The translations under genes were made by a program, and so were the position numbers. 64,000 nucleotides of DNA from Armillaria gallica (Eukaryota > Basidiomycota > Agaricomycetes > Agaricales > Physalacriaceae): NCBI GenBank assembly GCA_037576215.1, contig JBANDB010000007.1, forward strand, positions 5,177,001-5,241,000, in the 5' to 3' direction. Shown piece by piece: positions 47,628 to 59,208 of the stretch. Under the pieces are notes generated by a model. The model had not been told where the DNA came from. It saw only the letters and a list, made by a program, of their open reading frames with translations, and searched no databases. How positions within the stretch are numbered: position 1 is the stretch's first letter; the number at the start of each line of letters is the position of its first letter.

Positions 47628-48343
47628 GCAGCGCCAGGAAGACCTAGCAGTTAATGTGGACTTATCAATATATATAATTATACCACGCCGATATCATTAT
47701 TTGCTTTCGAATTGCATTTTCAGTGTATCACTTTTCTAACTCGGGAACATCCTTCTGACATACTCGAGTTCTTAGTGAATAATCGATTGCATTTCTTAGA
47801 TGGTTTGCCCCGGTTGTCCTTGGGGCAAACGGTGTCGTTGCCATACCGAGCGAAAACAGAATGTTGAAACCCCATCTCGATCTCTCGACGAGGCTTGTTT
47901 TCGCCAATACTTTGTGGTTTCCTTTAATTGATATCCGGCGTTGGTCCCTCCCGGTGATTGCCATCTCCCTCGACGCCTCAAACATTCCATCGGTGACTTA
48001 TGTACAACACTCGTGAACCCGAAAGCCGGTCTTCGATGCTAATCTTCAGGGGGGAAAAGAACACTGATCGGAACAGACTTCGGTCTCGGATGTGGGTCCC
48101 CGCTTTGTCTTGAGCGAGTCCAACTTTGGGTACTTCTTGCTTTCTCTCGTTCGTGGGATTTGTTCCTGATGGTGATTTCTGCATGGCCCTGATACTAAAA
48201 CGTTCCATTGCGACATACTAGGAGTCACCAAAAGAATGCCAGTGGCGCATTGGTTCCAGGCGAACTGATGAGCTAAAATCGGCGTTCAACGTCGCTGAAA
48301 CTGTACGATCGGCGGAGATGGCGTACCTATCATAAAAATTCAA
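47628..48343. repeat. intergenic region with a diverged tandem duplication
   Basis: Two blocks of about 120-190 nt, roughly 47870-47995 and 48090-48213, are visibly related with an offset of about 218 nt. Both end in (A)CATTCCAT or (A)CGTTCCAT followed by GCGAC/GGTGAC, and share TTTGTGG/TTTGGG and GGTGATT blocks. On the minus strand the pair encode short open peptides of the same form (ME...R....SP.GTN). Whether either is translated is unknown. Confidence 0.5.
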
Positions 48344-50931
48344 TCAGAATTCCTCTATATCGTCACTCTCCAACCATCCTCCTTTACGCGACGCTTTCTC
48401 GTCTTCCCCGTTCAGAAATACCTCATCATCGACCTCTCGGCCATCCGCTTCCGCTTCCCCCAATTGCTCCGCAGGGTCTCCCATCGCTCTCACGAACATC
48501 ATTCTGCTAAACGACCGGTGGCCTGGGGGGGCTTTGATCACCGTGACATAGTGCGAAGCGTCCCGAGCCCTCAGCACCCCTCCCAGTTCTATGGGGACAT
48601 CTGTCCTACTCCACCCGCCATTACGCCAGCCGGCGTCTTCCTGTGGAAGCATTAGTCCGTTTAGCAATGTCAGGGTATACGGGTATCACCGACCACGGCA
48701 GCAACCTTCTCAACAAGCCACCGACGAACGTCTCTCACGCCTTCCCATGCGTCCTTCTCCTTGTTCAGGTAATCGAAGAATTCAGGCTTGAATATCTTCT
48801 GTGAACGACGTTCGACTGGCGTGGGTAGCGAGTGTAATGTCCCTAGCGTCAGCAGGTGGAATCGGTGTGGGTTCGCTTGATACCACTATTGCAGAGTCAG
48901 CAAAAAAGCTTGCCAGGTAAAAAGATTGAGCAGACTGACAGCTTCACCTCCACTGGAATCAACCCAGCTAAGGTTATCGGCAATACCATCACATTCATCA
49001 ATGTCGTTACAATACTGGGTGTAGTTTTGATGTAAGTATAGTGAATATAGCGAAGAGTCGATGGGAGAGTCCGAGTATAGGGTCTGATGGGGAAAGTGAG
49101 TAGACACGAACAGAAAAGCGAGACGAAGACATACATCAACATTGACGCGACTGGTCCGTCGTCGATGCTCTGAAAGGAAGGATGGCAGATCCGGAGGATC
49201 CTCCAAGAGTTCATCAAGGGCTTTCTCTCTTTCTATGTCTTTCTTGCTCGCAGAAGGCGCGGGAGGGTCGCCTTTGCCTAGTTCGAATGTCAGAAAAGTC
49301 TCCAGTTCAGAAGTTTGGTAGACATACGTTTATTGTAGAGAACCTTGCCGATGAGATGGAACAAAGCTAAGCTCTGCTCCCGTCTCGTCACAGCTTCCAT
49401 TACCAATGTTGCCTCCCTTGACTTGCCTTTCTTGCGTCCCTTTTCAGCGATACTAGAAAATTGAAGAGCATTCACTGCGCTTCGGATGTCACCGTTGGCG
49501 CTATCAACGATAATATCCAGTATGTGTTTCGACGGTCGCGCAGACTTTCCTCCCTTAGCCGCCGGGAAATGACGGTCAATCAGAGCTTGTAAAGCCTTCC
49601 GCAAGAACGTCGGGGCGATTGGATTGAATCTATTCAAGAGCGTAAGCAATTTATTGAATGGAAGAAATTTTTGTAAGAAGCTCTACCGTATTTGAGTGAC
49701 ATATGGACCGTTCAGCATATCCTTAGGAAGGACAGTCCGGATATCGATAACACCGTCTTGCTCTCGATACGTAGACCCTGCAGAAAGGCGTTCATCGCTT
49801 GCCTCTCCGCGCGTTCCCGTGTCACTGACAATAATGACGATGGGAACTGGATTTGGACTAGGATCAATGACAAGAGACTGAAACGCTTCGTGAAATCGGG
49901 CCTTGGTGTCGTTGTGGAGAAGATTAGGGAGATCCTCCAGCAAAATAATACGTCGTTTGTTGTCGTTAGTACTAGGTTGAGTAAGTTTCGTGGAAGATGA
50001 CGGCGCGGCTTGAGACGAAGACGCTAATGGTGCAGCATCACGGAACAGGTTGTTACAGGTTGACGCGCGCGCGATGAATGTCTCAAATTTCGAAAATAGA
50101 GCTTCATGGTCGGGATCAATCTCTGCAAACGACTGACTTGATGCCCCGTCTCGAGATATAGTCAGAATAAAAACCCCAAGCATTCGACCCTCGACATACC
50201 TGATGTATACGTGGAGTTTTCGCCGATAGCGTTTCTCCACTCTAGTATCTCAAAGTCCATCTCACGCGCTAAAATACGCACAGTCGTCGTTTTTGCAGTT
50301 CCAGCAGGACCTGTCAGAGCGAGGATACGCTGGAAACCTTGATCAACGAAAAGAGAAGGAGGAGTAATGGTATCAACGCACTCGATATTTCCTGAGCTTT
50401 CCAGAAGGGCCACCTTCAAATGCTTCGACAAGCCAACGGCGCACATCTTCCACTTTTTTCACATGGACAGCAAGTTCGGCCTTGAGTAAGTATATGATAA
50501 GTTGACTGCAGAAGAAGCAACGCAAACGACATACTTCTGTAGTGGGTTCATACAGGTCCACCCATAGCTGGCTATCTTTGTGCGATTTGAACATGAGACG
50601 ATATTAAATAATCTATCAGGGACGTACCTTCATCCTGTGCTTGGCTATCATGGGCGCTATCTCGTATAACAGGCGTCTTCTCCTTCTCCTTTCCTTTGGA
50701 CGACGAGGTCGGCTGCGACAAAGGCAGATTGACAAACTATGATTGGACATCTGTAAGCCGATGAAGATACCCCAAATGAACGAAGACTGGACCAACCGCC
50801 GTTAAAGGATTGATTCGCTTTGCAGACGACGGTACCGCATCGAGCTTCAGGGTATTAACTTTGGCAGCTGACCTGGCAGACTTTCTCAGCAAGGATTTCG
50901 ACTGGGACGACTGGGAAGCCTTAGGCGCCAT
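48344..50931 (-). CDS. RAD17: checkpoint clamp loader Rad17 (Rad24 of budding yeast)
   Basis: Large subunit of the Rad17-RFC complex that loads the 9-1-1 clamp at DNA damage; nuclear. It starts MAPKASQSSQSKSLLRKSAR. SQLWVDLYEPTTE and AELAVHVKKVEDVRRWLVEA are the family N-terminal signature. Walker A reads ILALTGPAGTAKTTTVRILA, followed by DFEILEWRNAI. Walker B is IILLEDLPNLL, and the sensor-1 region is VPIVIIVSDTGTRGE. FNPIAPTFLRKALQALI and HILDIIVDSANGDIRSAVNA are the typical AAA lid. The C-terminal part has an acidic end (WLESDDIEEF) with SRMMFVRAMGDPAEQLGE before it. Walker A has Ala-Lys where Cys/Gly-Lys is common, but the key Lys-Thr is kept. About eight introns; no break seen. Confidence 0.92.
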
Positions 50932-51005
50932 GGCGGTAAAGGGTCAAGAAGAATTTAAAACATTTAAAACCCGTCGCCCGTGTCACGTACACGTGATGCT
51001 ATGTC

Positions 51006-51019
51006 ACGCGTCGACGCGT
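51006..51019. promoter_or_regulatory. two MCB (ACGCGT) boxes upstream of RAD17
   Basis: ACGCGT at 51006-51011 and again at 51014-51019, 75-88 bp before the RAD17 start codon. In fungi this is the binding site of MBF, which drives G1/S genes including replication and repair genes. A CACGTACACGTG element lies just downstream, about 50985-50996. Confidence 0.55.
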
Positions 51020-51333
51020 CTAGACCAAAATCAAATCATTGATTGCATCGCAGAATCGCAACGCGCGTCGTGCACTCTGTCACCTCCAACGTTCGTTCTC
51101 TTCAGCTTAACGTCGGTGACAATGAATTCTGCAAAGGGATTCGGACCAGCCGGATAAAGATCAAGGTGAAGGTGACCAGTGTCAGTTGAAGTTCAATTCC
51201 GTCATACGAATATACGTGACAAGCCATAAGTACCTTCATCCACGAGGGCCATGGCTGAAATTCCAGTAATTTATTTGGACGCACTATGTACGAGGAGATA
51301 ACAATATACAGGTGATCATATCTCATCCATCAG

Positions 51334-51720
51334 CTACTTTTTGCGGTAAGTTGACTTTATCTTCTTGACACGGATTCTCTGGATCACAGGATCACAGGCC
51401 TTGCTACCAAGCTCTAGGAAATCCACGGCCTTAAAATCTACCATGTCCACCTGTATCCTCTTAATCCACTCAGAGAGAAATAGACTTCTTTCTGTCAAGC
51501 AAAATGGCGCATCTTGGTGCCTAGCACTTTGTAATATTATGTTTCTTGGCTCCATGTCGTTCTGCACTACTTACCACTAACACATGGATGTCAAAATAAG
51601 TATAGACGGAGAGCTGCATCGATAAGGGCGTTCCTGTGTAGGCTACAGCGTCGCAGCCTTTTCCCGAGGAGCAGGGTCACCATTCCGCTGCAGCTAACAT
51701 TCTCCTAAAAACATTGAACC
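51334..51720 (-). pseudogene. relic of a fungal protein-kinase-like gene
   Basis: On the minus strand, VTLLLGKRLRRCSLHRNALI followed by DAAL is open from about 51680. After a probable 46-nt intron (GTCTAT...GTGCAG) comes NDMEPRNIILQSARHQ, in the place of the kinase catalytic loop H-x-D-x-x-x-x-N; the QNDMEPRN form is known from fungal kinase-like families. The frame then runs to a stop after KSTYRKK. Upstream lobes and the DFG region are not seen, so it is a fragment. It may also be the last exons of a strongly diverged gene. Confidence 0.35.
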
Positions 51721-51800
51721 TTGGCACAATGAAAGTATGTTATTTAAACTGGCATCCTACCAAATTTCCGACGTAAATTCTCAAAATTGAGGAAATGAAT

Positions 51801-52276
51801 CACTTCAGGACCCCCGACTATGCCTACACAGGTCGGCACGCGGAGTTTGGACAAATTCGGCCTCTCTAGGCTTCAAGCTTCAAGGTCGGCACCGAGTTCG
51901 GACAGATTCCTTGACCTCGGATTGTAGGTCGGAATTTTAGTTCGGACAGTAAAAGTGACGAAGACAATGTCAGAACGGAGTTCGTACAAAGTCGATGCAA
52001 TGTGGCAGGTCATTTCGAAGACATAGTAAGCTATAGTAGGCAACAAAGTGAAGGCTTTTGTTCCATCCAAACGATGTAATGAAAGCAAGTTGACCGATGT
52101 AGAACATTGATGAAGATTGTTACACACAAAAAATAGTTTTTTTTTTTGCGGGTTTTCAAGGTCGGAACAGAAGTTCGGACAATTTTTTTGGCCTTGGCCT
52201 TGACGAAAAGTTCGGAAAAATGGGAAAATCAGCGTGCCGACCTCCGTAGGCATAGTCGGGGGTCTTGCCACTTCAG
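51801..52276. mobile_element. hAT-like MITE with 33-bp TIRs and an 8-bp direct repeat
   Basis: Left TIR at 51809-51841 and right TIR at 52232-52264 match as inverse complements at 31 of 33 positions: GACCCCCGACTATGCCTAC, two mismatches, AGGTCGGCACGC. CACTTCAG stands directly outside, at 51801-51808 and 52269-52276, as expected for an 8-bp target duplication; four extra bases (TTGC) sit on the right side. Inside are about five copies of a subterminal unit GGTCGG-(N)-AGTTCGGACA. The element is about 460 bp and has no transposase. An open minus-strand frame across it is a by-product of the repeats. Confidence 0.8.
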
Positions 52277-53456
52277 ATGTTTGGATTGACACTTCTGGTC
52301 GATGGATAGTCGTGTTTTACTTATTGCTGTGTGCTGACTTCACAACCAAGGTGAACGGCATTAGACGGCATCCCGCCTACTGCCCAGCTCTATTCAAACT
52401 CAGTTAAATCTCCGGCCGTTAGGACTCTATATCGTTGACATTCTGTTTCTCTTCTGTCATCTGCAACCATATATTCTTCGACAATGATCCTTGCCTCGGT
52501 CTTGCTCCGTGATTTTTTATCGGGATGAAGTTTTTCCTTCTAGACACATCGTTTCTCTGGGTGCCTATGCACAAGTTCCGGTAATCTGACCCATACGTCG
52601 CGGCTTCGATCATTAATTCTTAAGATTCCTACCGGTACACTAACTCTTCGGACAGCGTTCTTGAACGTATGCTAATTGACAAATGCTGGTACCTAACCCG
52701 AAGGACTCAGATGTTCCAAATAATAAGAGACTAGCTTCAATCTAAATAGCTTGTCGGTCACAAACTCGTGGTATGAATCGGCCCCTCATCTCGACGCTGG
52801 AATTACACGGGAGACTATATCACCTATGTTCAAGTGATACCATCCACCTTGCTTTCCGATCATGAGCACCGCGCTTTCAATTTTGCTTTCTTTCACTGAC
52901 TACGCCGCTTTGGTCATCGATTACTCTACATTGTCTTTTTTCATACTGCTGCTAGATCTGGGCTCTTGCCTCTCATCTAGAACCCGAGGATTTCGTGCAT
53001 TTAGAAGTGCAGTTCCGCGGGAAATATCTGTTTGACTTTAGGCTCTGACCTACTTGTTAGGTCTCTGGCAGTTCCGGGAATGGCCAAACCTCAAAGCCGA
53101 ACAGTGTCCGAAAAAATATGCAAATCTTAATGGTCACCAGCCTACCTTTTCTGACAGTGCAGCTGTCGAATCGTTCAGTAGGAGCTGCACAATCTCCGTA
53201 TACACGCTGGAATCGTAGTAGCGGACCGGGACGACCGGAAAGTCCGACCCTGTGACGGCTAGTATGGTCGAAAATGCATAAAGGGATCAGCGACGGCTTC
53301 TTGACAATTACTCAATTTGGTCCGATTCTTCCTGGGGCACTTGCAAAAGAAAATGTCTAAAATGTCTTCTATATCTGGAGAGCGCCCGTTATGCAGCATA
53401 TCACAGCCAAGTGCGATCGGACCGTCTCTTTCCTCTGTACGACCACAATCACCACC
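52277..53456. other. 1.2-kb intergenic interval
   Basis: No recognisable gene. Short frames only. It holds the promoter of the methyltransferase gene that follows. Confidence 0.5.
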
Positions 53457-56400
53457 ATGACCTTCGTCATCCTGCGCGAGCTGCACGCAATCATGGGCAG
53501 TGCGCTCGACGACATCGAGCGCGTTTACAAGGAGGCAAGTTCCCCCGGTGAAGGTTTATCGACACCAGGGAGGTCTCCAGCACCGGACTCCGTATCGTCA
53601 TCGACAACGACCGTCACGAAAGAAAAGTGCTCATCGTTCGCCTTTGATCATGGCTACGCGTCGCCGCCGCCTTCACCATCCGTTGCAACTGCTACAGGGC
53701 ACCCATTTCCTCACCACCGTCCCTGTACGCCTTCGTCGGCCACCCTCGATTTTCCTGCCTTGGATCTGCCTTGCGACCCAGCCTCACCTTCTGAAGTCTT
53801 GACGTCTCATCCCACAGTCATGCAAGCAATCAACAAAATCATTGCTGCTGCCGGGCAGATGACGGCGACAGTCCAGACGCCCTTTCTGTCGCTGTGCGAC
53901 GCTTCGATGGTGGTGAGTACATCTCCTCCATCTGTCCTATCTCGCCCTTTCCTTTCGGTCTCGCGCTGGCTTCTTCGTCCTGGCAGCTGTCAAAGCCCGT
54001 CGGCTCCGACTGTCCCTGTGCCTATCGCGGCCGACACTCATGTTCCCCGGCTGTCGACCAGTACTGAAGTTTAGTCTGTCTAGTATCATTTACCAGCATG
54101 CCTGAGGATATTGGAAGCGTCAAATACCGTTGAGATTCTCAGAGAAGCTGGTCCTAATGGTTTACACGTTAAGATGATCGCCGAGAAGAATGGCGTCGAG
54201 AGGGGTAAACTAGGTATAACCTCGCGCCTTCTTTTGATAACACAAAGCCCATTTCTCTCGTTCGATTACAGCTCACATTCTGCGCCTCCTTGCAACGCAT
54301 CATATACTCCGCGAAGTTGCTCCTGATGTGTTCGCCAACAACCGAATCTCGTCTTTGGTGGATAGTGGCAAATCAGCTCAAGAAGTCATGTCAAGGTGCG
54401 GTCACAGTGTTGTTCGCTTGTAGCGCGTTTGCTAAATCCCGCGTCAGTCCTGAGGCAAAATTTCGTGACACGAACGGGATTGCGGCGTTTGTTGGGCTAA
54501 GGTAGATGTCAACTCCCTCCTTTAAGCTTGCTCCAAGATTCAATCCTTTCTTAGCACCGACGAATTATTCAAATCTTCTGCATACATCACCGAAGCTTAT
54601 CTTTATTCTACCGATGCCCATAAAAACACCAACGAACCAACGCACGCGCCTTTCAATTTTGCTTTTGGATGCGAAGGAGTTGGTTTTTTTGGGTGGCTGG
54701 AGGGTGAAGGAATCAAAGGGGGTCGCGTCAACGGGCCTGAGCGTGAATCAGGGATGTTGCCGGGATCTGAGGACACGGCAACTGTCGAGAACCGCCGGGA
54801 TCTTAAACCCTCGAACGTGAATTCTCTATCGAATTCGAATCGGTACCGACTGGAAAGGTTTGGGACGGCGATGACTGGGACCGATTCATGGGAGGTCCCT
54901 GGAGCGGTATTAAATGGTGCGCCCGTCGCCGTTTTGTATTGATGGGCAACTGATCTGTGGCTCCGTAGGGTTTGATTGGCATGCTCTGCCCCGAGGGAGC
55001 GTCGTAGTAGACGTCGGCGGTGGTATCGGTTCTACTAGCATGTTCCTTGCACACGCATTTTCGAATCCCACCGACGAGGATAGCATTGGGTTAAAGTTCA
55101 TCATCCAGGATCGACCAATTGTCGTTGAGATGGGAGAGCGGCAATGGAGAAGCAAATGTCCTGAACTTCTAGATCCGGATATTGCCCAGTTTCAAGGTAC
55201 AGTTCGGGTTCGTTTTGCATTAATGCGTTAAAAATCCTCATATATGCTATCAGTTCACGACTTCTTCACACCTCAGCCGATCAAAAATGCTGCTGTGTAC
55301 TTTCTACGGGTCATCCTGCATGACTGGCCCGACTCGTTTGCTCAGCGCATTTTACTGCGTCTCCGGGAAGCAGCGGCGGATGATACGAAGCTTGTGATCG
55401 CCGATTTTGTCGTTCCGTTGGCTTGCGAGGATGACTTCAGCTCCAAAGGGGGCGATGGTGTCATCGGTGCAGAGACAACATTAGCACCCCCACCTCTGTT
55501 ACCCAACTTGGGTAAGGCTAGCGCGCATGCTTATTGGATGGACCTTACAGTTCGTCAAATCTCCTTGGATTGCAATGAAAGATGCTCATTTCAGCCTTCA
55601 TAGATGCAGTCTGTGTTCAATGGGCAAGAGCGTACTCTGCGCGAGATTGTATCACTTGCAGCGTCTGCTGGGTGGAAAGTGATAAAATTGACGAAGGCTC
55701 CTGGATCTCTTTTTGGACACATCATCGCCGTTCCAACGTCTATTCCAATTCAGCAGAGAGCGAGGGCCGGTAGTGGATCTGCCTTCCTCGACGCAAGGAA
55801 ACCGGACCTCAGGCGCGGATCCTCTGTCCAGGACGTTACGGATGTCGGAGCCGGGGAAAGAGAGGTCATGGAACGAGCCAGCTCTAGATGCGGAACTCCA
55901 ACGTTCGGCTCACGCACAGAATTGCCGTCGTTTGAAGAAGCTAGGGCACGATTCGGTGGTGGGTTCATACGAGGCTTGGGCCGACGCGTTGGGTTCGGTG
56001 GGTCAAGCAAAGTCACACAACTCAAGCAGGCGCCGAATTTGACTGGACCAACCACATTGAAGAAGAAAAAACCCTCACCTTTATCTGTAGTACCGTCATC
56101 TCCATCTCCCGTTCCAAAGTCGCCGCGTCATGCCCAATCTATGTCTCCGGTGACAGGGCGACAGCCACACCCGCCGGCTCCGGCTTCAGGCACTCGCATT
56201 CCGCCGCCCCCTTCACCAATGTCTCCCCGGCATCCTCGTTTATCGCTGAGCCGTCGTTCATCATTTGCACAGCTCTCGCAAGTGGGACAGGTTGCTCCTC
56301 CTACCATGATCCCCATACGTAACACACACGATTCAAACACTCCTTCAGCACGATCGTCTCCGATACCTCCCTTTGTTACGCGTCAAACGCCGTCTTCACC

Positions 56401-56902
56401 TGTTGTTCCTCGGCCTCTTACGCATCATGCGTCGCATGCTCAGCTTTCTCCTTCTCCGCCATCACGTCAATCCCATCCGTCGCCCGTAGCCGCACGAAAG
56501 CCTCTGGCCCGAAGGGCCTCTCTGGCGCAGTTATTCCCACCCGCTTCAAGTTCGACGTCTCCGGTACCTCCTTTGCCTACCAGGCCTAGCCTTCCGTCGC
56601 CTAACGTGCCTCGCTCGACGATCAGGCGAACTTCGAATGCACACCTGGAAAGCGCAGTACCTAGGAAACGGTCTGAGACGATTCTAGGGCTGCCTTTCGG
56701 GGCCAACGGTGGACCTACTCATGTAAGAAGCCGCAGTCGCAGTTCGAGCATTTTACGGGGCCTGCAGATTCCCGGTGCGGGAAGACGGATCAAGTTTGGA
56801 GAATCCCAGGCTAACGACTCTGCTGGACCGCCTGGGAGTTCTACGTCTGTGTTAGAAGCGGCCGCAATGATCGATTCACAAGGACCTGAATATTCTCCTT
56901 AA
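53457..56902 (+). CDS. plant-type O-methyltransferase with long disordered C-terminal tail
   Basis: SAM-dependent O-methyltransferase of the caffeic-acid/hydroxyindole class; acceptor unknown. The start at 53457 gives MTFVILRELHAIMGSALDDI, followed by a Ser/Pro-rich region. The dimerisation part has CLRILEASNTVEILREAGPN and AHILRLLATHHILREVAPDV. The SAM site is VVVDVGGGIGSTSMF. FFTPQPIKNAAVYFLRVILH followed by DWPD is the acidic motif with the general-base His. After the last intron (GTTCGT donor) comes FNGQERTLREIVSLAASAGW and then GHIIAVP. Past this point, where family members end, about 385 residues follow: disordered, Pro/Ser/Arg-rich, with repeated RRxSxAQL-like units (for example LSRRSSFAQLS, LARRASLAQLF) and RSRSSSILRG. 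About eight exons; early exon joints are less certain. Confidence 0.85.
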
Positions 56903-57825
56903 ATTATTATTATTTGATTTGGTCTAGGATGTTGTCATTGTTCGTCTTCGCTTTCAGCATCTATGGATTCTATGCATATGGAATTTGCATCTTTTTCTTT
57001 TTCGACTCTGGATTTCGCTTTCGTTTGTCGTCGTTTCTAAATGTGTTGTTATCTCACTCCTTGAACCTTGCTTAGAGAGCTAGGAATCTTATTTGATTAA
57101 TTTTCGTCTTCGTGTCCGATGGTGCTCAGGACGGGCGGCCATCTAACAAATGATATGGTGGGTCACCCTCTAAAAAGCTAACCGTACTTATCTGTGGATG
57201 TTAGGGTGAGCCACCGTCAAGATCAACAAGCTGTACCCTAGGTCCATTCCTTTCAGAGGATCTTAAGGTCGACGGTATTTTACTTTCGTGGTATGGTACC
57301 GTGACCACCGCTGAAGACTTACTGCAGTGGATAGCTGATAAACTCACGAGAGAGACTGTCACCTTCCTGATATCTGGCAACTTCGCCTTGGCTATAATAA
57401 TATCATCAGGGCCCACAACAACCGCTCCAAAAGAATCCGCCTCAGTGTTTTTCATTTATTCAGATAAGAGGGACCTCTTCAATGATAGTTCTCTGGAAGT
57501 CCTCATTGAAGATATATAAACTTCGAGTCTGCAGAAAGATTCCGCACGTGACGCGGGAATCATTTCTAAATTAAACTTTCAATTTGAATTTGTCAAAGTT
57601 TTTGTCCTCTAACGTCCATCTTGTTTCCCAGTCTCACCCCCTACTGGAATTATACTACTGGAAATATACACGCAAATTCTTCAAGCATCGGTATTTCTTG
57701 CGCCTGCAGAGCCAGCGAGCGTAATTTCGAACTGGGCAAGAAAAGGATTCTGTGGCGCCTGTGAGTAAAGGAACGTCTCCTCCGTTCATATATTCATTAA
57801 CGATGGCAACAATCACAGAGTCAAC
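56903..57825. other. 0.9-kb interval with one orphan open frame
   Basis: Mostly AT-rich intergenic. From an acceptor-like TTAG at about 57203 a plus-strand frame stays open for about 105 codons to 57519 (VTTAEDLLQWIADKLTRE, ending SSLEVLIEDI). It could be a lone last exon or a remnant; no start or partner exon was found. Confidence 0.35.
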
Positions 57826-59208
57826 ATGGCCCAAGCGTATGGTCGACAAATTTCTGTTGAGGCCTTTCCCTCCGTCATCCTCAACAACCTTCCGAACGAG
57901 CTCCTGCTTCTCATTTTTCAAGACCTTGATCCATCCAGCCTGATCAGCGTCTCCTGTTTGTGTCGGCGAGTCAACGCCGTAGCCTTAACGTACCTACTCT
58001 TCCCAAAGACGGACTGTAACGACGCCCTTGCCCAGCTTCGCGTCAACAGTCTTAGCATCGGCCTCTCCAATGGTCTATCTTTCAACAGCATTGCCGGCGT
58101 CCGGCTCTCGTTCTCTATGAAGCAACCCATAGAGTTCTTTTCCTGCCACTTCTCTGCTGCAGATTGTATTAGAGAAATGGAGCAGGTCGAACGGCTTTTC
58201 GAAACGGGGAAGACGATTGAATGCGTTGATTTCCGGTTCCCCCGAGGGTTATTGTTGTTTTCATCGCCAGAACTAGAGACGTCCATGACTGGATGTGAGA
58301 TAAACAGTCCGGCAGTCGTCCGCCTTTTCCAGCAATTACATCATACCAAGTGCCGTTCATTTGGGGCGTACGATGTCCTGCCGGTCGAATATGACGATGG
58401 TGCCAGATTTGACGGCACAGTCGTCAGCACACTCAAATACATTAGCATCTCTCGTACCTCGTTTCTGCTCACCGACTTTTTCCGCGAATGGACCATCAGT
58501 ACGATGAATTCCTCCCCTCTCAGGGACGTCACACTGGAAGATGTCGACATCCAACAGTTGCTGCCCTTACTCTCCTTGCCCTTCCTCCAAAAGCTCGATA
58601 TACGGTGCCTCGATCTCCCATTAAGTGTCCTCACACCCTTCCTCGCGCGGCACCCCACGATAGAAAGCCTGATGCTCCGAATTTTGTTCGACGACGCGTC
58701 TCTCGCTCCTAATTCGCTCCCCCAGCTGAGAGACTTTAGTTCGACAGCCGAGTGTCTGTCCCAGCTACTCTCTTCCCCCGGATCCATCCCTCAACTTCAA
58801 AGCGTGACCTGCTACATCTCAACGTCTTTCTTGTCTCCATTACCCTTACCCACAGACGCTATACAGACGCTCTTCCGAAACATCGCCCTCCATAGTACCA
58901 TTACCATCCTCGATATTCCCCTCTCAGATCTGAACGCGTCGGAGGAATGGCTGAGCGTGAATCCGAGATCTGAGCACCTCCTTACGGAAGTCAACAGCTT
59001 ATATGTCACTCTGTCGATGAATGCGAGGGACGAGAGCGTAGTGAGACAGCGGATCATAGAGTCGATCTCGCTGTTTCCAAAGTTGACAACCTTAACGTTA
59101 TTCGGCTGGGCGCAGTGCGAACAGTTTGCCAGTAGTATAAAAGCGGCCTATCCTCGTCTTCAGAAGATCTTTTCGGGCCTTACAGATATCTCAGAATCTA
59201 TCATTTAG
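57826..59208 (+). CDS. F-box/LRR-type protein, 460 residues, single exon
   Basis: Substrate adaptor candidate for an SCF ubiquitin ligase; target unknown. The F-box is at residues about 18-60: LNNLPNELLLLIFQDLDPSS then LISVSCLCRRVNAVAL. Downstream, several diverged leucine-rich segments appear, such as LPFLQKLDIRCLDLPLSVL, HPTIESLMLRILFDDASLAP, ITILDIPLSDLNASEEWLS and LFPKLTTLTLFGWAQCEQF. No intron is needed. A broken paralog lies at 22.9-24.2 kb and a 3' fragment just downstream. An ATG further upstream is in another frame, so 57826 is the start. The family is common and variable in mushroom genomes. Confidence 0.85.
   Translation: MAQAYGRQISVEAFPSVILNNLPNELLLLIFQDLDPSSLISVSCLCRRVNAVALTYLLFPKTDCNDALAQLRVNSLSIGLSNGLSFNSIAGVRLSFSMKQPIEFFSCHFSAADCIREMEQVERLFETGKTIECVDFRFPRGLLLFSSPELETSMTGCEINSPAVVRLFQQLHHTKCRSFGAYDVLPVEYDDGARFDGTVVSTLKYISISRTSFLLTDFFREWTISTMNSSPLRDVTLEDVDIQQLLPLLSLPFLQKLDIRCLDLPLSVLTPFLARHPTIESLMLRILFDDASLAPNSLPQLRDFSSTAECLSQLLSSPGSIPQLQSVTCYISTSFLSPLPLPTDAIQTLFRNIALHSTITILDIPLSDLNASEEWLSVNPRSEHLLTEVNSLYVTLSMNARDESVVRQRIIESISLFPKLTTLTLFGWAQCEQFASSIKAAYPRLQKIFSGLTDISESII

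Noticed and set aside
51873..52292. A 139-codon minus-strand frame across the MITE
   Set aside because: It spans the right TIR and the target duplication and consists of the subterminal repeats; no protein family fits.
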